Shown piece by piece: positions 1-5,680 of a stretch of DNA of 9,187 nt. A program made the position numbers and the translations under genes. A model generated the notes under the pieces. The model saw only the letters and a list, made by a program, of their open reading frames with translations. It ran no database searches and had not been told where the DNA came from. The DNA comes from Acutalibacter sp. (GTDB lineage Bacteria; Bacillota; Clostridia; Oscillospirales; Acutalibacteraceae): NCBI GenBank assembly GCA_022801475.1, contig JAAWSH010000048.1, positions 1-9,187 of the forward strand, in the 5' to 3' direction. Within the stretch, counting starts at the first letter, position 1; the number at the start of each line of letters is the position of its first letter.

Positions 1-671
1 ACCTGGGGCAGGATGTCCCCCAGGTGGTAGGGCATGGCCTCTTTGGCCAAAATCTCGTCAAATCGGGACATCATGCCGCTGTCAAAGGTCCCGGTTTCGC
101 TGTCAATAGGGAACATGCCCGCAGCCTCGCCCACGCCCACGCATTTTTCCCCAGTAAGCTGCCAGTGCACGTACCCTGCCAGAGTGGTCAGGTAGGCGAT
201 GCGCCCTGCGTGGGGTTCTTTTAGCCGCAGGGCCCGGTACAGGTGGGCGATGCTCCACCGCTGGGGGATGTTAAAGTGAAATAGGGCGGTCAGCTCCTCC
301 GCCTCTTTCTCTGTAACGGTGTTCCGCCAGGTGCGAAAGCCGCACAGCTGGTTTCCCGCCTGGTCAAAAGGCAGGTAGCCGTGCATCATGGCCGAAACTC
401 CCAGCGCCCCCAGGCGAGTGAGGACAACGCCATACTGGTCCCGAACCTTCTGGGCCATCTGGCGGTATGCTGCCTGAATACCTGTCCACACATCCTCCAG
501 ACGGTAGGTCCACAGGCCGTCCTCCAGGCGGTTTTCCCAGTCGAAGGCCCCGGTGGCGGCTGGCTGGCAGTCTGGGCCAATGAGTACGGCCTTAATGCGT
601 GTGGAGCCCAGCTCAATGCCAAGAGCAGCCTGACCGGCCTCAATAGCGGCGGCAATTTGGTTTGATTCCAT
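1..671 (-). CDS. FGGY-family carbohydrate kinase, 5' portion (partial at window edge)
   Basis: This is the N-terminal 223 codons of a sugar kinase; the gene continues beyond base 1. FGGY kinases transfer the ATP gamma-phosphate to a pentose, hexose or polyol in the cytoplasm. Residues 18-32 (GIELGSTRIKAVLIG) fit the first phosphate-binding loop of the actin/hexokinase fold. The segment ALGVSAMMHGYLPFD, then an FRTWRNT stretch, matches the sugar-side region of xylulokinase/ribulokinase-type members. Further on, AHLYRALRLKEP and TTLAGYVHWQLTGE are also typical of the fold. The ATG at 669-671 follows AGAGGA at a good spacing. The catalytic aspartate and the C-terminal ATPase half lie outside the window, so the substrate cannot be named. 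The coding stretch ends about 20 bases from a repeat element whose inverted-repeat end supplies a TATACT in the gene's upstream region. Family assignment is firm; specificity is unknown. Confidence 0.88.
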   Translation of the reverse strand, partial: MESNQIAAAIEAGQAALGIELGSTRIKAVLIGPDCQPAATGAFDWENRLEDGLWTYRLEDVWTGIQAAYRQMAQKVRDQYGVVLTRLGALGVSAMMHGYLPFDQAGNQLCGFRTWRNTVTEKEAEELTALFHFNIPQRWSIAHLYRALRLKEPHAGRIAYLTTLAGYVHWQLTGEKCVGVGEAAGMFPIDSETGTFDSGMMSRFDEILAKEAMPYHLGDILPQ

Positions 672-692
672 TTGAAATTCCTCTTTTCGTGT

Positions 693-991
693 AGTATACT
701 TTGATGAGAGCAAAGAGGGGGGCCAGGGGTGTGGGGCACGCAGCCTCACGACTGCCGTAGGCGCGTTGCTTTGCGCCAAAAGCTTTGCCACCGTAGGCAA
801 AGCGCGCTTTGTGCGCATAATAGGCCCGGCGGGTCCTGAAGTATGAGTGGGCCTTCGTGCTGCGCACTGCGGCAAGACCTTGGGGGCTCCGCCCCCCAAG
901 CCCTCGCGGCCTTTGAAAAGGCCGGCGAAACTTTTACCGCCGTTCCAAGGCCCTGCCTCGAAGCCGCTGGGGGTTCTCATCAAAGTATACT
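693..991. repeat. Putative dispersed repeat element with 17-bp terminal inverted repeats
   Basis: The left end AGTATACTTTGATGAGA (693-709) is the exact reverse complement of the right end (975-991). The 299-bp body is rich in local hairpins. These include GCTTTGCC/GGCAAAGC around 781-802, a CTTGGGGG...CCCCCAAG stem around 879-900, and GGCCTT-TGAA-AAGGCC near 909-924. No direct-repeat target duplication is visible at the edges and there is no transposase frame. A MITE-like or structured interspersed repeat is the best reading. Alternatively, the matching ends may be a paired regulatory sequence for the two divergent genes. Confidence 0.6.
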
Positions 992-1010
992 TTATTTTAT
1001 AAAAAGTATA
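986..1010. repeat. AT-rich hairpin, TATACTTT / AAAGTATA
   Basis: Perfect 8-bp arms (986-993 and 1003-1010) enclose a 9-nt AT loop. The left arm overlaps the right terminal inverted repeat of the 693-991 element. The hairpin is followed by a short T run (acctttttgg), so it could act as a weak terminator or as the edge of the repeat. Confidence 0.5.
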
Positions 1011-1049
1011 ACCTTTTTGGGCAGATTTGGCAAGGAAAATTTTCACGGC

Positions 1050-1067
1050 CCCCTGCGACCGCAGGGG
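1050..1067. repeat. GC-rich hairpin in the sigma-factor leader
   Basis: Arms CCCCTGC (1050-1056) and GCAGGGG (1061-1067) enclose a 4-nt loop. It sits 53 nt before the sigma-factor start codon, between the repeat core and the gene. It may be a further module of the repeat or a leader structure. Confidence 0.5.
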
Positions 1068-1119
1068 CAAGGGAGGGATTCTTATTTTCAAAAGAACTCG
1101 TGGAAAGGCTGAGAGACCC

Positions 1120-1662
1120 ATGAGAGGAGATTATGAAATACTAATGCGGTTGCGGGACCAGGACCAGACCGCCCTGGAAATGGCCATTCACCGCTATGCC
1201 GGGTATGTGGCGGCTGTAATCAAAAAGACCTTGGGACCTCTGGGTACCCCCCAGGACGTGGAGGAGCTGAGCTCCGACGCCTTTGTAGCTCTATGGCAGA
1301 ACTCCCAAAAACTGCGGGACGACAGCGACCTAAAGTATTGGCTGGCTGTGGTGGCCCGCAACGCGTCTATAAAACGCTGTAAAAAGATTAAATACGAAGA
1401 GCCTCTGGAGGAAAATCTCCTCTTCGGCGAATCCCCCGAGGAACCCTGGGAGCGAGAAGAACGCATCCGCATGGTACGCAGCGCGGTGGAAAGCCTGGAG
1501 GCTGTGGACCGGGAGATCTTTATGCGCCACTACTTTTGGCGGCAGACTGTGGTGCAAATTGCGGAGGAAATGGGCAAAAACCAGTCCGCAGTGAAAAGCC
1601 GCCTTTCCCGGGGGAGAGAAAAACTTCGGAAAAAATTATTGAAGGAGGACTGCCTGCTATGA
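1120..1662 (+). CDS. ECF-type RNA polymerase sigma factor (sigma-70 family)
   Basis: This 180-residue protein has the size and layout of an extracytoplasmic-function sigma factor, which directs RNA polymerase to a small stress or envelope regulon. Region 2 spans about residues 18-85, with the core-binding/-10 stretch DVEELSSDAFVALW at 46-59 followed by LKYWLAVVARN. Region 4 spans about 115-173, with a helix-turn-helix in TVVQIAEEMGKNQSAVKSRL and then a basic tail. I chose the ATG at 1120. An in-frame TTG at 1027 would add 31 residues read through repeat and hairpin DNA, which is unlikely to be native. GGAAAGG lies about 11 nt upstream, a rather long spacing; a later in-frame ATG at 1144 is possible. 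The stop codon overlaps the next gene's start (ATGA), so the two are translationally coupled. The regulon is unknown. Confidence 0.9.
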   Translation: MRGDYEILMRLRDQDQTALEMAIHRYAGYVAAVIKKTLGPLGTPQDVEELSSDAFVALWQNSQKLRDDSDLKYWLAVVARNASIKRCKKIKYEEPLEENLLFGESPEEPWEREERIRMVRSAVESLEAVDREIFMRHYFWRQTVVQIAEEMGKNQSAVKSRLSRGREKLRKKLLKEDCLL

Positions 1663-2678
1663 CGGAAATAGATAAGATCGTAAACCAGGCGTTCCCCGAC
1701 GAGCTGCGGCGGGTACAGCCTATTCCTGTGGATGAGGAGAAAATTTTGGCCCGCACCTTTGAAAAGCTGGGTTTGGAAAAAGCCCCAGCTCCCCAGCCTG
1801 TGAAGGCTCGCCGGGGCCGCTATGTGCAGCGCCACAGCCTGCACCGGGAGGAAGAACCCACGCTGGTAGCAGTGGCCATTGAGCCGGCCCGGCCTATGTG
1901 GCGGGCCCTGGTTGGCTGGGCCCTGGCAGCTTGCCTGGTGCTGGCCTGCGGGATAGGCTTTGGCCCAACATTCCTGCGCAGCCTGCCTTGGGAGAAAACC
2001 AGCGGCGTAATGGCAGGAGGAGCCCCACCCCAAACGGCCGGTGGCCCGGAAACCATTGCAGAGGGCGGCGCAGAACTAGCGCCCCTAGACGGTGCGGACC
2101 AAGGGAGCCTTTCTGGCAGCGCCGCGCCGGACGTTCAAAAACGAGACGCGGCGGAAAAAGAAAAAAGCCGCCACGCAGTTCTGAACGCCCTTTATTCGGG
2201 TGCGGACACTATCTTTTATCAGGGCGGGGATATCTATAACAGTGACATCCATCTAACCGCTATCAGCTCGGAGCCGGGCCGCGTCACTGTTATCGTATGC
2301 TTTCCTTATTATACCGCGGATGAGGTCGGCAAGTTCGAAATCGAGCTGCTGCCGGTTGAGGGCCCGCTGCGGGTACACATCGCCTCTCGAGAAAACAGCG
2401 ACGGCTATGCCACCGTAACCTTTGCCTTAAGCGATATGGAGAGTGACTATGTGAACGCAGACCTATTAATCAAATATCTAAACGATGGATACCCGGAAGT
2501 CTTTTTGGGCTTTGAAGCATTCATTGACACTACCGGCCAGGATGAATGCGCCTTTTCCCCCTTTGGCCCGGAAAAGACTTATTTTTATCTAGAAAGCTAC
2601 GGTTATCTCAGCTCTGGATATGATGAGGACGCAACAGACGGCAGCGCCCCTGTAGGCGAAAATGAAACCACTTATTGA
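1659..2678 (+). CDS. Probable membrane-anchored anti-sigma factor (single-pass)
   Basis: This 339-residue protein has a cytoplasmic N-terminal part (about 1-80), one hydrophobic helix at about 81-103, a Gly/Ala/Pro-rich low-complexity linker at about 112-180, and a globular outer domain at about 180-318 rich in aromatic and acidic residues. Its role as anti-sigma factor is inferred from the 4-nt overlap with the ECF sigma gene and from the one-helix topology. Such proteins hold the sigma factor at the membrane until an outside signal releases it. No HxxxCxxC zinc anti-sigma motif is present, and I recognise no family for the outer domain. The start at 1659 has GAAGGAGG 10 nt upstream. An upstream in-frame start at 1536 would run entirely through the sigma gene and was discarded. 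A strong terminator follows at 2704. Confidence 0.72.
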   Translation: MTEIDKIVNQAFPDELRRVQPIPVDEEKILARTFEKLGLEKAPAPQPVKARRGRYVQRHSLHREEEPTLVAVAIEPARPMWRALVGWALAACLVLACGIGFGPTFLRSLPWEKTSGVMAGGAPPQTAGGPETIAEGGAELAPLDGADQGSLSGSAAPDVQKRDAAEKEKSRHAVLNALYSGADTIFYQGGDIYNSDIHLTAISSEPGRVTVIVCFPYYTADEVGKFEIELLPVEGPLRVHIASRENSDGYATVTFALSDMESDYVNADLLIKYLNDGYPEVFLGFEAFIDTTGQDECAFSPFGPEKTYFYLESYGYLSSGYDEDATDGSAPVGENETTY

Positions 2679-2703
2679 TATAGAAGAATCGACCCTCATG
2701 ATA

Positions 2704-2733
2704 GGGCCCCGGTACCCCGGGGCTCTTGATTTT
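2704..2733 (+). terminator. Rho-independent terminator after the sigma/anti-sigma pair
   Basis: A 9-bp GC-rich stem (2704-2712 with 2717-2725, one G-U pair) with a 4-nt loop is followed by TTGATTTT. It closes the two-gene transcript 25 nt after the anti-sigma stop codon. Confidence 0.8.
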
Positions 2734-2760
2734 GCACGCTTATCCCGAATCATGTAAAAT
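2732..2760 (+). promoter_or_regulatory. Sigma-A-type promoter for the serine recombinase
   Basis: TTGCAC (2732-2737), a 17-bp spacer and TAAAAT (2755-2760) lie 52 nt before the recombinase start. The -35 box overlaps the T tract of the preceding terminator. A small inverted repeat, CCCA-agcc-TGGG (about 2776-2787), lies just downstream and could be an operator; that part is speculative. Confidence 0.6.
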
Positions 2761-2811
2761 GATGGAAATTATAGGCCCAAGCCTGGGTTAATATTCGCGG
2801 AGGGATAATGG

Positions 2812-3420
2812 ATGCAAAAACAAAATTACGCTTATGTCAGGGTCAGCTCTAAGGAGCAAAAAGAGGACCGCCAGTTGATCGCCATACGCGCTATCAAGAT
2901 TCCAGAGAAAAATATTTTCGCGGACAAACAGTCTGGTAAGGACTTTCAACGTCCAAACTATCTAAAAATGCTGAAAAGGCTTCGGCGGGAGGACGTCCTC
3001 TACATCAAAAGCATCGACCGCCTGGGCAGGAACTACCGGGAGATCTTAGAGCAATGGCGGGTGCTGACCAAAGAGATGGGCGTGGACATTGTGGTACTGG
3101 ACATGCCCTTGCTGGACACTCGGCGGGAAAAGAACCTGATGGGCTCCTTTATCAGCGACCTGGTGCTGCAAGTCCTTTCTTTTGTGGCGGAAAATGAGCG
3201 TGAAAACATCCGCACCCGCCAGGCCGAGGGCATTGCGGCAGCCAAAGAGAGGGGCGTGCGCTTTGGCAGGCCCCGGCGGGCCCTGCCGGAAAACTTTGAC
3301 GAAGTCCGCAGCGCTTGGCGGTGCAGAACCATGACCCTGCACCAGGCGGCCCAGTCCTGCGGCCTGCCGGACAGCACCTTTTACGGAGCTGTGGTTCGGG
3401 CAGAGGATGAGGAAAAATAG
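2812..3420 (+). CDS. Serine recombinase, resolvase/invertase family
   Basis: This 202-residue site-specific recombinase cuts and rejoins DNA through a serine-phosphate link. The start of the catalytic domain reads YAYVRVSSKEQ, with Arg10 and the nucleophile Ser12. SGKDFQRPNYLKML and the SIDRLGRN motif (67-74, Arg70 and Arg73) supply other conserved active-site positions. The long E helix follows at about 112-145, then RFGRPRRALP as hinge and a short C-terminal helix-turn-helix (about 165-195). Length matches small resolvases and invertases rather than large phage integrases. The start is fixed by GGAGGG 7 nt upstream. It has its own promoter and terminator and no transposase or partner nearby, so it is a stand-alone gene. 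Whether it inverts a local segment, resolves dimers or is a remnant of a mobile element cannot be told. A transfer origin is possible. Confidence 0.92.
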   Translation: MQKQNYAYVRVSSKEQKEDRQLIAIRAIKIPEKNIFADKQSGKDFQRPNYLKMLKRLRREDVLYIKSIDRLGRNYREILEQWRVLTKEMGVDIVVLDMPLLDTRREKNLMGSFISDLVLQVLSFVAENERENIRTRQAEGIAAAKERGVRFGRPRRALPENFDEVRSAWRCRTMTLHQAAQSCGLPDSTFYGAVVRAEDEEK

Positions 3421-3531
3421 CAAGTTTATGTCACATCCTATTAGCGGAGCAAACAGGGAGGAACGGGCCCAATGGCTTTTCTATATTCCATGGAAACCTC
3501 AAAGGATGTTCCAAACTTTTCTGCCAAAATG

Positions 3532-3565
3532 AAAAGGGACGGGGCAGCTAACTGCCTCGTCCTTT
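3532..3565. terminator. Bidirectional terminator between convergent genes
   Basis: A long stem with arms near AAAGGGACGGGGCAG and CTGCCTCGTCCTTT, one bulge and one mismatch, lies between the convergent recombinase (plus) and TIM-barrel gene (minus). It is flanked by A-rich sequence on the left and a short T run on the right, so it can serve both strands. Confidence 0.7.
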
Positions 3566-3579
3566 CCATATCTTCTTGA

Positions 3580-4434
3580 TTATTTTCCAAACGCCGCCTG
3601 ATCCTGGTTGGGGCTGGTGCGCTTTTCCAGGTCCGGGAAGCGATGCTCAATGGCCGCCATGGAAATTTCAATGTCCTCCTCAGCTTCGTCTGCGGAAAAA
3701 GCCCCCACAGTGACCATATCGCAGGGCCGAATGGCGTTCCAAGAGAAGGTCAGGCCCACATAGGGGGAGCAGCGGCCCGCCGCCATGGACTTAATGGTCA
3801 TCACAGGCTTTTTGGCGTTGTGAATAATAGAAGCCACGGTTTCGATCTCTACCTGCATCAAAAAGCCCATGCAGTTGAACAGCTGGATATAGGTCTGCAC
3901 GTCGTAACCGTTTTCGTCCGAGTATACCACCAGCTCGGGCATGTGGGCGGAAAGTCCCGGCACCATGCCCGCGTCCCGGATCATCTTGGTATAATCGTCC
4001 AGCCGGGGCATCTGGCCCAGATTTTTGTTCACCAGCTGCTCAGCCACAGAGTGATGGATCAGGCAAAGCTTTGCTCCCCGCACGGCAGATTCTTTTACCA
4101 CCCGCTCCGACTCTTTGCGTCCCTCGGGGGTGTTGTCCACGTTTAGGAAGGGAGTGTCCACCATGATGATCTCCCGGCCCATCTTCTGCTCGGTTTCCTT
4201 AATGGCCCGGCAAAGCTCGGGTGAGCGCTCAAAGGGCCCCATAATGGTGTCCACACCGTGGCGCAGGTAGGCCTCCAACACTGGCTGAATCGCCTCGGCG
4301 GTGGCATAGCGGCGGGCAATCATCTGGTCAGCGGAAACACTGGTGTGGCTGTAGCCCAAGATCCAGTTGGTGCCAATGATCATACGGGACAGAGAAACGC
4401 CGTCCACAGTGGTGCGGGGAAATTGTTTTTCCAT
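3580..4434 (-). CDS. Conserved TIM-barrel-like protein of unknown function
   Basis: This 284-residue soluble protein has no signal peptide or membrane segment. Alternating strand and helix segments suggest a TIM barrel, for example RMIIGTNWILGYSH (18-30), VDTIMGPFER (61-70), EIIMVDTPF (88-96), AKLCLIHHSV (121-130) and PVMTIKSMAAGR (210-221). The last part, DMVTVGAFSADEAEEDIE (239-256), recalls the C-terminal edge of aldo/keto-reductase barrels, but I cannot point to the usual Asp-Tyr-Lys-His catalytic set, so enzyme activity is not assigned. From memory, similar proteins occur in Clostridia as hypothetical proteins. The start has AAAGGAG 9 nt upstream. It lies downstream of another minus-strand gene with a 136-nt gap holding two hairpins, so the two may be separate units. 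The reading frame is certain; the function is not. Confidence 0.75.
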   Translation of the reverse strand: MEKQFPRTTVDGVSLSRMIIGTNWILGYSHTSVSADQMIARRYATAEAIQPVLEAYLRHGVDTIMGPFERSPELCRAIKETEQKMGREIIMVDTPFLNVDNTPEGRKESERVVKESAVRGAKLCLIHHSVAEQLVNKNLGQMPRLDDYTKMIRDAGMVPGLSAHMPELVVYSDENGYDVQTYIQLFNCMGFLMQVEIETVASIIHNAKKPVMTIKSMAAGRCSPYVGLTFSWNAIRPCDMVTVGAFSADEAEEDIEISMAAIEHRFPDLEKRTSPNQDQAAFGK

Positions 4435-4511
4435 AGCAAAAAGCTCCTTTAAAATTTTAATATTGGGACTTTACAGGGAACAGCTAAAGTGAGACCCATT
4501 GCGCGTCCGGG

Positions 4512-4527
4512 GGCAAAATTCTTTGCC
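4512..4527. repeat. Perfect hairpin GGCAAA / TTTGCC in the leader of the TIM-barrel gene
   Basis: Six-base arms with a 4-nt loop lie 78 nt before the start codon at 4434. No T tract follows on either strand, so a leader structure or operator is as likely as a terminator. Confidence 0.35.
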
Positions 4528-4545
4528 GCCTAAGGCCAATATTTC

Positions 4546-4569
4546 GTCAAAACCATCCCGCATTTTGAC
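4546..4569 (-). terminator. Possible weak terminator after the coiled-coil gene
   Basis: Perfect 7-bp arms GTCAAAA (4546-4552) and TTTTGAC (4563-4569) start right after the stop codon of the minus-strand gene ending at 4571. The stem is AT-rich and no long T run follows, so termination would be weak. It may simply attenuate read-through into the TIM-barrel gene. Confidence 0.35.
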
Positions 4570-4570
4570 T

Positions 4571-5167
4571 CTACTCTACTGGCGCCGCACTTTCCAGGGC
4601 CACATCTCCAGCCATATCCTCTCCTGTGTTCTCGTTCTGTGGGCCCTCCAGGTCCTCTTTGTCCAGCACGCTCTTTTCCTTTTTGGGCTTCTCTTTCATC
4701 TCCCGCAAGAGCATGGCCATTACATAGGCCTGGGGGTCGTGTTCCAGCAGATAGTTCTCGTCCTCAGGAGGTACCTTATTGCCCTTTTGAATGCTGCTGG
4801 CAATCTTCATACACTTTTTCATCTGGTCCAGGGCCTTTTTCATGGCGTCCGTCTGCTGCTTGCTCTGCTCCCGAACCTGCTGGTTCTGCTCCTGCAAAAC
4901 CTTCAGGGCCTGCTGTGCCACGCCAAGCTTTTGCTTTTTGGCTCCTTGGCCCTTGATTCCGGCTCTAATGGCCTGAACCAATTCTTTCTCCCTCTGGCCG
5001 CTCTGTTCCCGCAGATACTGGGCCGCCTCTTTTGAAAGCTCCAGCCGGTCCTCCTCCCGGCCCTCTAAAGGCTGCTTTTCAGCGGTCTGGCCAGCACGGG
5101 CCGGCTCCTTTGCGGGAACACTGGCCGCTCCCTTGCCGTACCGCTGTGTTTGAATGCTGACCTCCAT
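4571..5167 (-). CDS. Conserved hypothetical coiled-coil protein
   Basis: This 198-residue, highly charged and Gln/Lys/Glu-rich soluble protein has three parts. Residues 1-45 are low-complexity and end in DRLELSKEA. Residues about 46-116 look like a long helix or coiled coil with many QE and KQ repeats. Then comes a block that seems conserved, KCMKIASSIQKGNKVPPEDE followed by a DPQAYVMAMLLREMKE stretch (118-159). The tail is acidic and disordered. From memory, the central block recurs in Lachnospiraceae and Oscillospiraceae hypothetical proteins. The DRLELSKEA segment faintly recalls the FlgM C-terminus (DRVELS-type), but no flagellar genes are near and the match is too short to use. AAAGGAG lies 9 nt before the ATG. 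No function is assigned. Confidence 0.72.
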   Translation of the reverse strand: MEVSIQTQRYGKGAASVPAKEPARAGQTAEKQPLEGREEDRLELSKEAAQYLREQSGQREKELVQAIRAGIKGQGAKKQKLGVAQQALKVLQEQNQQVREQSKQQTDAMKKALDQMKKCMKIASSIQKGNKVPPEDENYLLEHDPQAYVMAMLLREMKEKPKKEKSVLDKEDLEGPQNENTGEDMAGDVALESAAPVE

Positions 5168-5273
5168 AAAGACACACTCCTTTCTCCCTTTTTCTTATTA
5201 TCGACCGCAAATAATATAAATTAAGCGCTAAAAGAGCATTGAAAAATGAAAAGTTTTTGTGCTATACATACCC

Positions 5274-5329
5274 CCGCCCTACCGGCTTTCAAGCTCCTCT
5301 CTCTCAGGGCGGCACACTTTATTTTTTAA
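5274..5329 (+). terminator. Terminator-like stem with T-rich tail, no gene upstream on this strand
   Basis: CCGCCCT (5274-5280) pairs with AGGGCGG (5306-5312) across a 25-nt loop that itself contains GCTT-tc-AAGC. A T-rich run (tttatttttt) follows from 5318. No plus-strand gene precedes it, so it either ends a small untranslated RNA or is coincidental structure. Confidence 0.3.
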
Positions 5330-5448
5330 AGAAGTTCAGACCACCAAGAGTTTGGACTTTGGCCAAAAGGGCATTTTGATTTATGGCGCTACAGAAAACA
5401 CCCTGTTTTAGACCTGCTACGCGGCGGTTGGGTATTCTTTAAAAAATA
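5320..5448. repeat. Inverted repeat pair, 14-bp perfect arms with TA ends
   Basis: TATTTTTTAAAGAA (5320-5333) is exactly matched by TTCTTTAAAAAATA (5435-5448). The interior shows no strong pairing and no gene. Both outer ends are TA, as expected for a MITE of a Tc1/mariner-like (IS630) element, but the arms are low-complexity and partly self-palindromic, so chance is not excluded. Confidence 0.4.
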
Positions 5449-5473
5449 CATATTTTCAATTTTTCCGGGCAGA

Positions 5474-5641
5474 CTAGGCCTTGTTTGAAAATGGAGGAAA
5501 TGACGGATTTTTACCCAGAAGAGGTCCATTTCAAGGAAAAAACCGCAAGTTAATCTTCCGATTCACAAGGATTTTCGACGCGGAAAAGGGGCCTCTTATG
5601 GGCATAAAGACGGCGTTTTCGATGTTTCAAACAGGGCCTAG
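5474..5641. repeat. 168-nt long imperfect palindrome (possible structured RNA)
   Basis: The outer arms 5474-5490 and 5625-5641 pair over 17 consecutive positions with a single G-U. Pairing resumes inward with small bulges: TTT at 5508-5510 with AAA at 5606-5608, CCCA around 5514-5517 with TGGG, and GAGG around 5521-5524 with CCTC. AAAA near 5538-5541 pairs with TTTT near 5572-5575, and AATC-ttcc-GATT sits at the centre (5552-5563). One long bulged hairpin results, ending 39 nt before the DUF1540 start codon. It could be a long leader hairpin, a small RNA or a degenerate MITE. Confidence 0.65.
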
Positions 5642-5680
5642 CCTTGCAAATCAAAAACTTTATAAAGCGAGGGATGCATT

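Larger units (their letters stand above)
672..1119. other. Gene-free, highly structured intergenic stretch
   Basis: This 448-nt gap between the divergent kinase and sigma-factor genes shows no convincing gene. Several short open frames cross it, but none has a ribosome binding site and all run through hairpins. It holds an inverted-repeat-bounded core at 693-991, an AT-rich hairpin at 986-1010 and a GC-rich hairpin at 1050-1067. From memory, peptides from its frames resemble spurious small ORFs annotated repeatedly in Ruminococcaceae genomes, which suggests a dispersed repeat. That could not be tested here. Confidence 0.7.
5168..5680. other. 513-nt gene-free region with nested inverted repeats
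   Basis: This gap between divergent genes is AT-rich and has no supported gene. The one open frame on the plus strand (5481-5684) starts at a TTG without a ribosome binding site and lies inside a long palindrome. Contents are a CCGCCCT/AGGGCGG stem (5274-5312) followed by a T-rich run, a 14-bp inverted repeat pair (5320-5333 and 5435-5448), and a 168-nt imperfect palindrome (5474-5641). A weak promoter-like pair, TTGGGT (5428) and TATTTT (5451) with 17-bp spacing, precedes the palindrome. Confidence 0.65.

Noticed and set aside
640..867. 75-residue minus-strand open frame across the repeat
   Set aside because: No ribosome binding site; runs through several hairpins and the terminal inverted repeat, and overlaps the kinase start. 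Treated as repeat-derived noise.
927..960. GAAAC followed by a GTT-like element as an ECF autoregulatory promoter
   Set aside because: It falls inside the repeat body, far (over 150 nt) from the sigma start, and the -10 part is not convincing.
843..1112. 89-residue plus-strand open frame
   Set aside because: No binding site, low-complexity and hairpin-derived composition, and a different frame from the sigma gene.
1027..1119. N-terminal extension of the sigma factor from a TTG
   Set aside because: The added 31 residues are basic and come from repeat and hairpin DNA; ECF sigma factors normally begin near the ATG at 1120.
1820..2056. Open frames opposite the anti-sigma gene
   Set aside because: Antisense shadows of a GC-rich coding region, without binding sites or recognisable motifs.
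5474..5641. Naming the palindrome 6S RNA
   Set aside because: The rod shape is suggestive, but no conserved central bubble or 6S sequence could be recognised by eye, so only the structure is reported.
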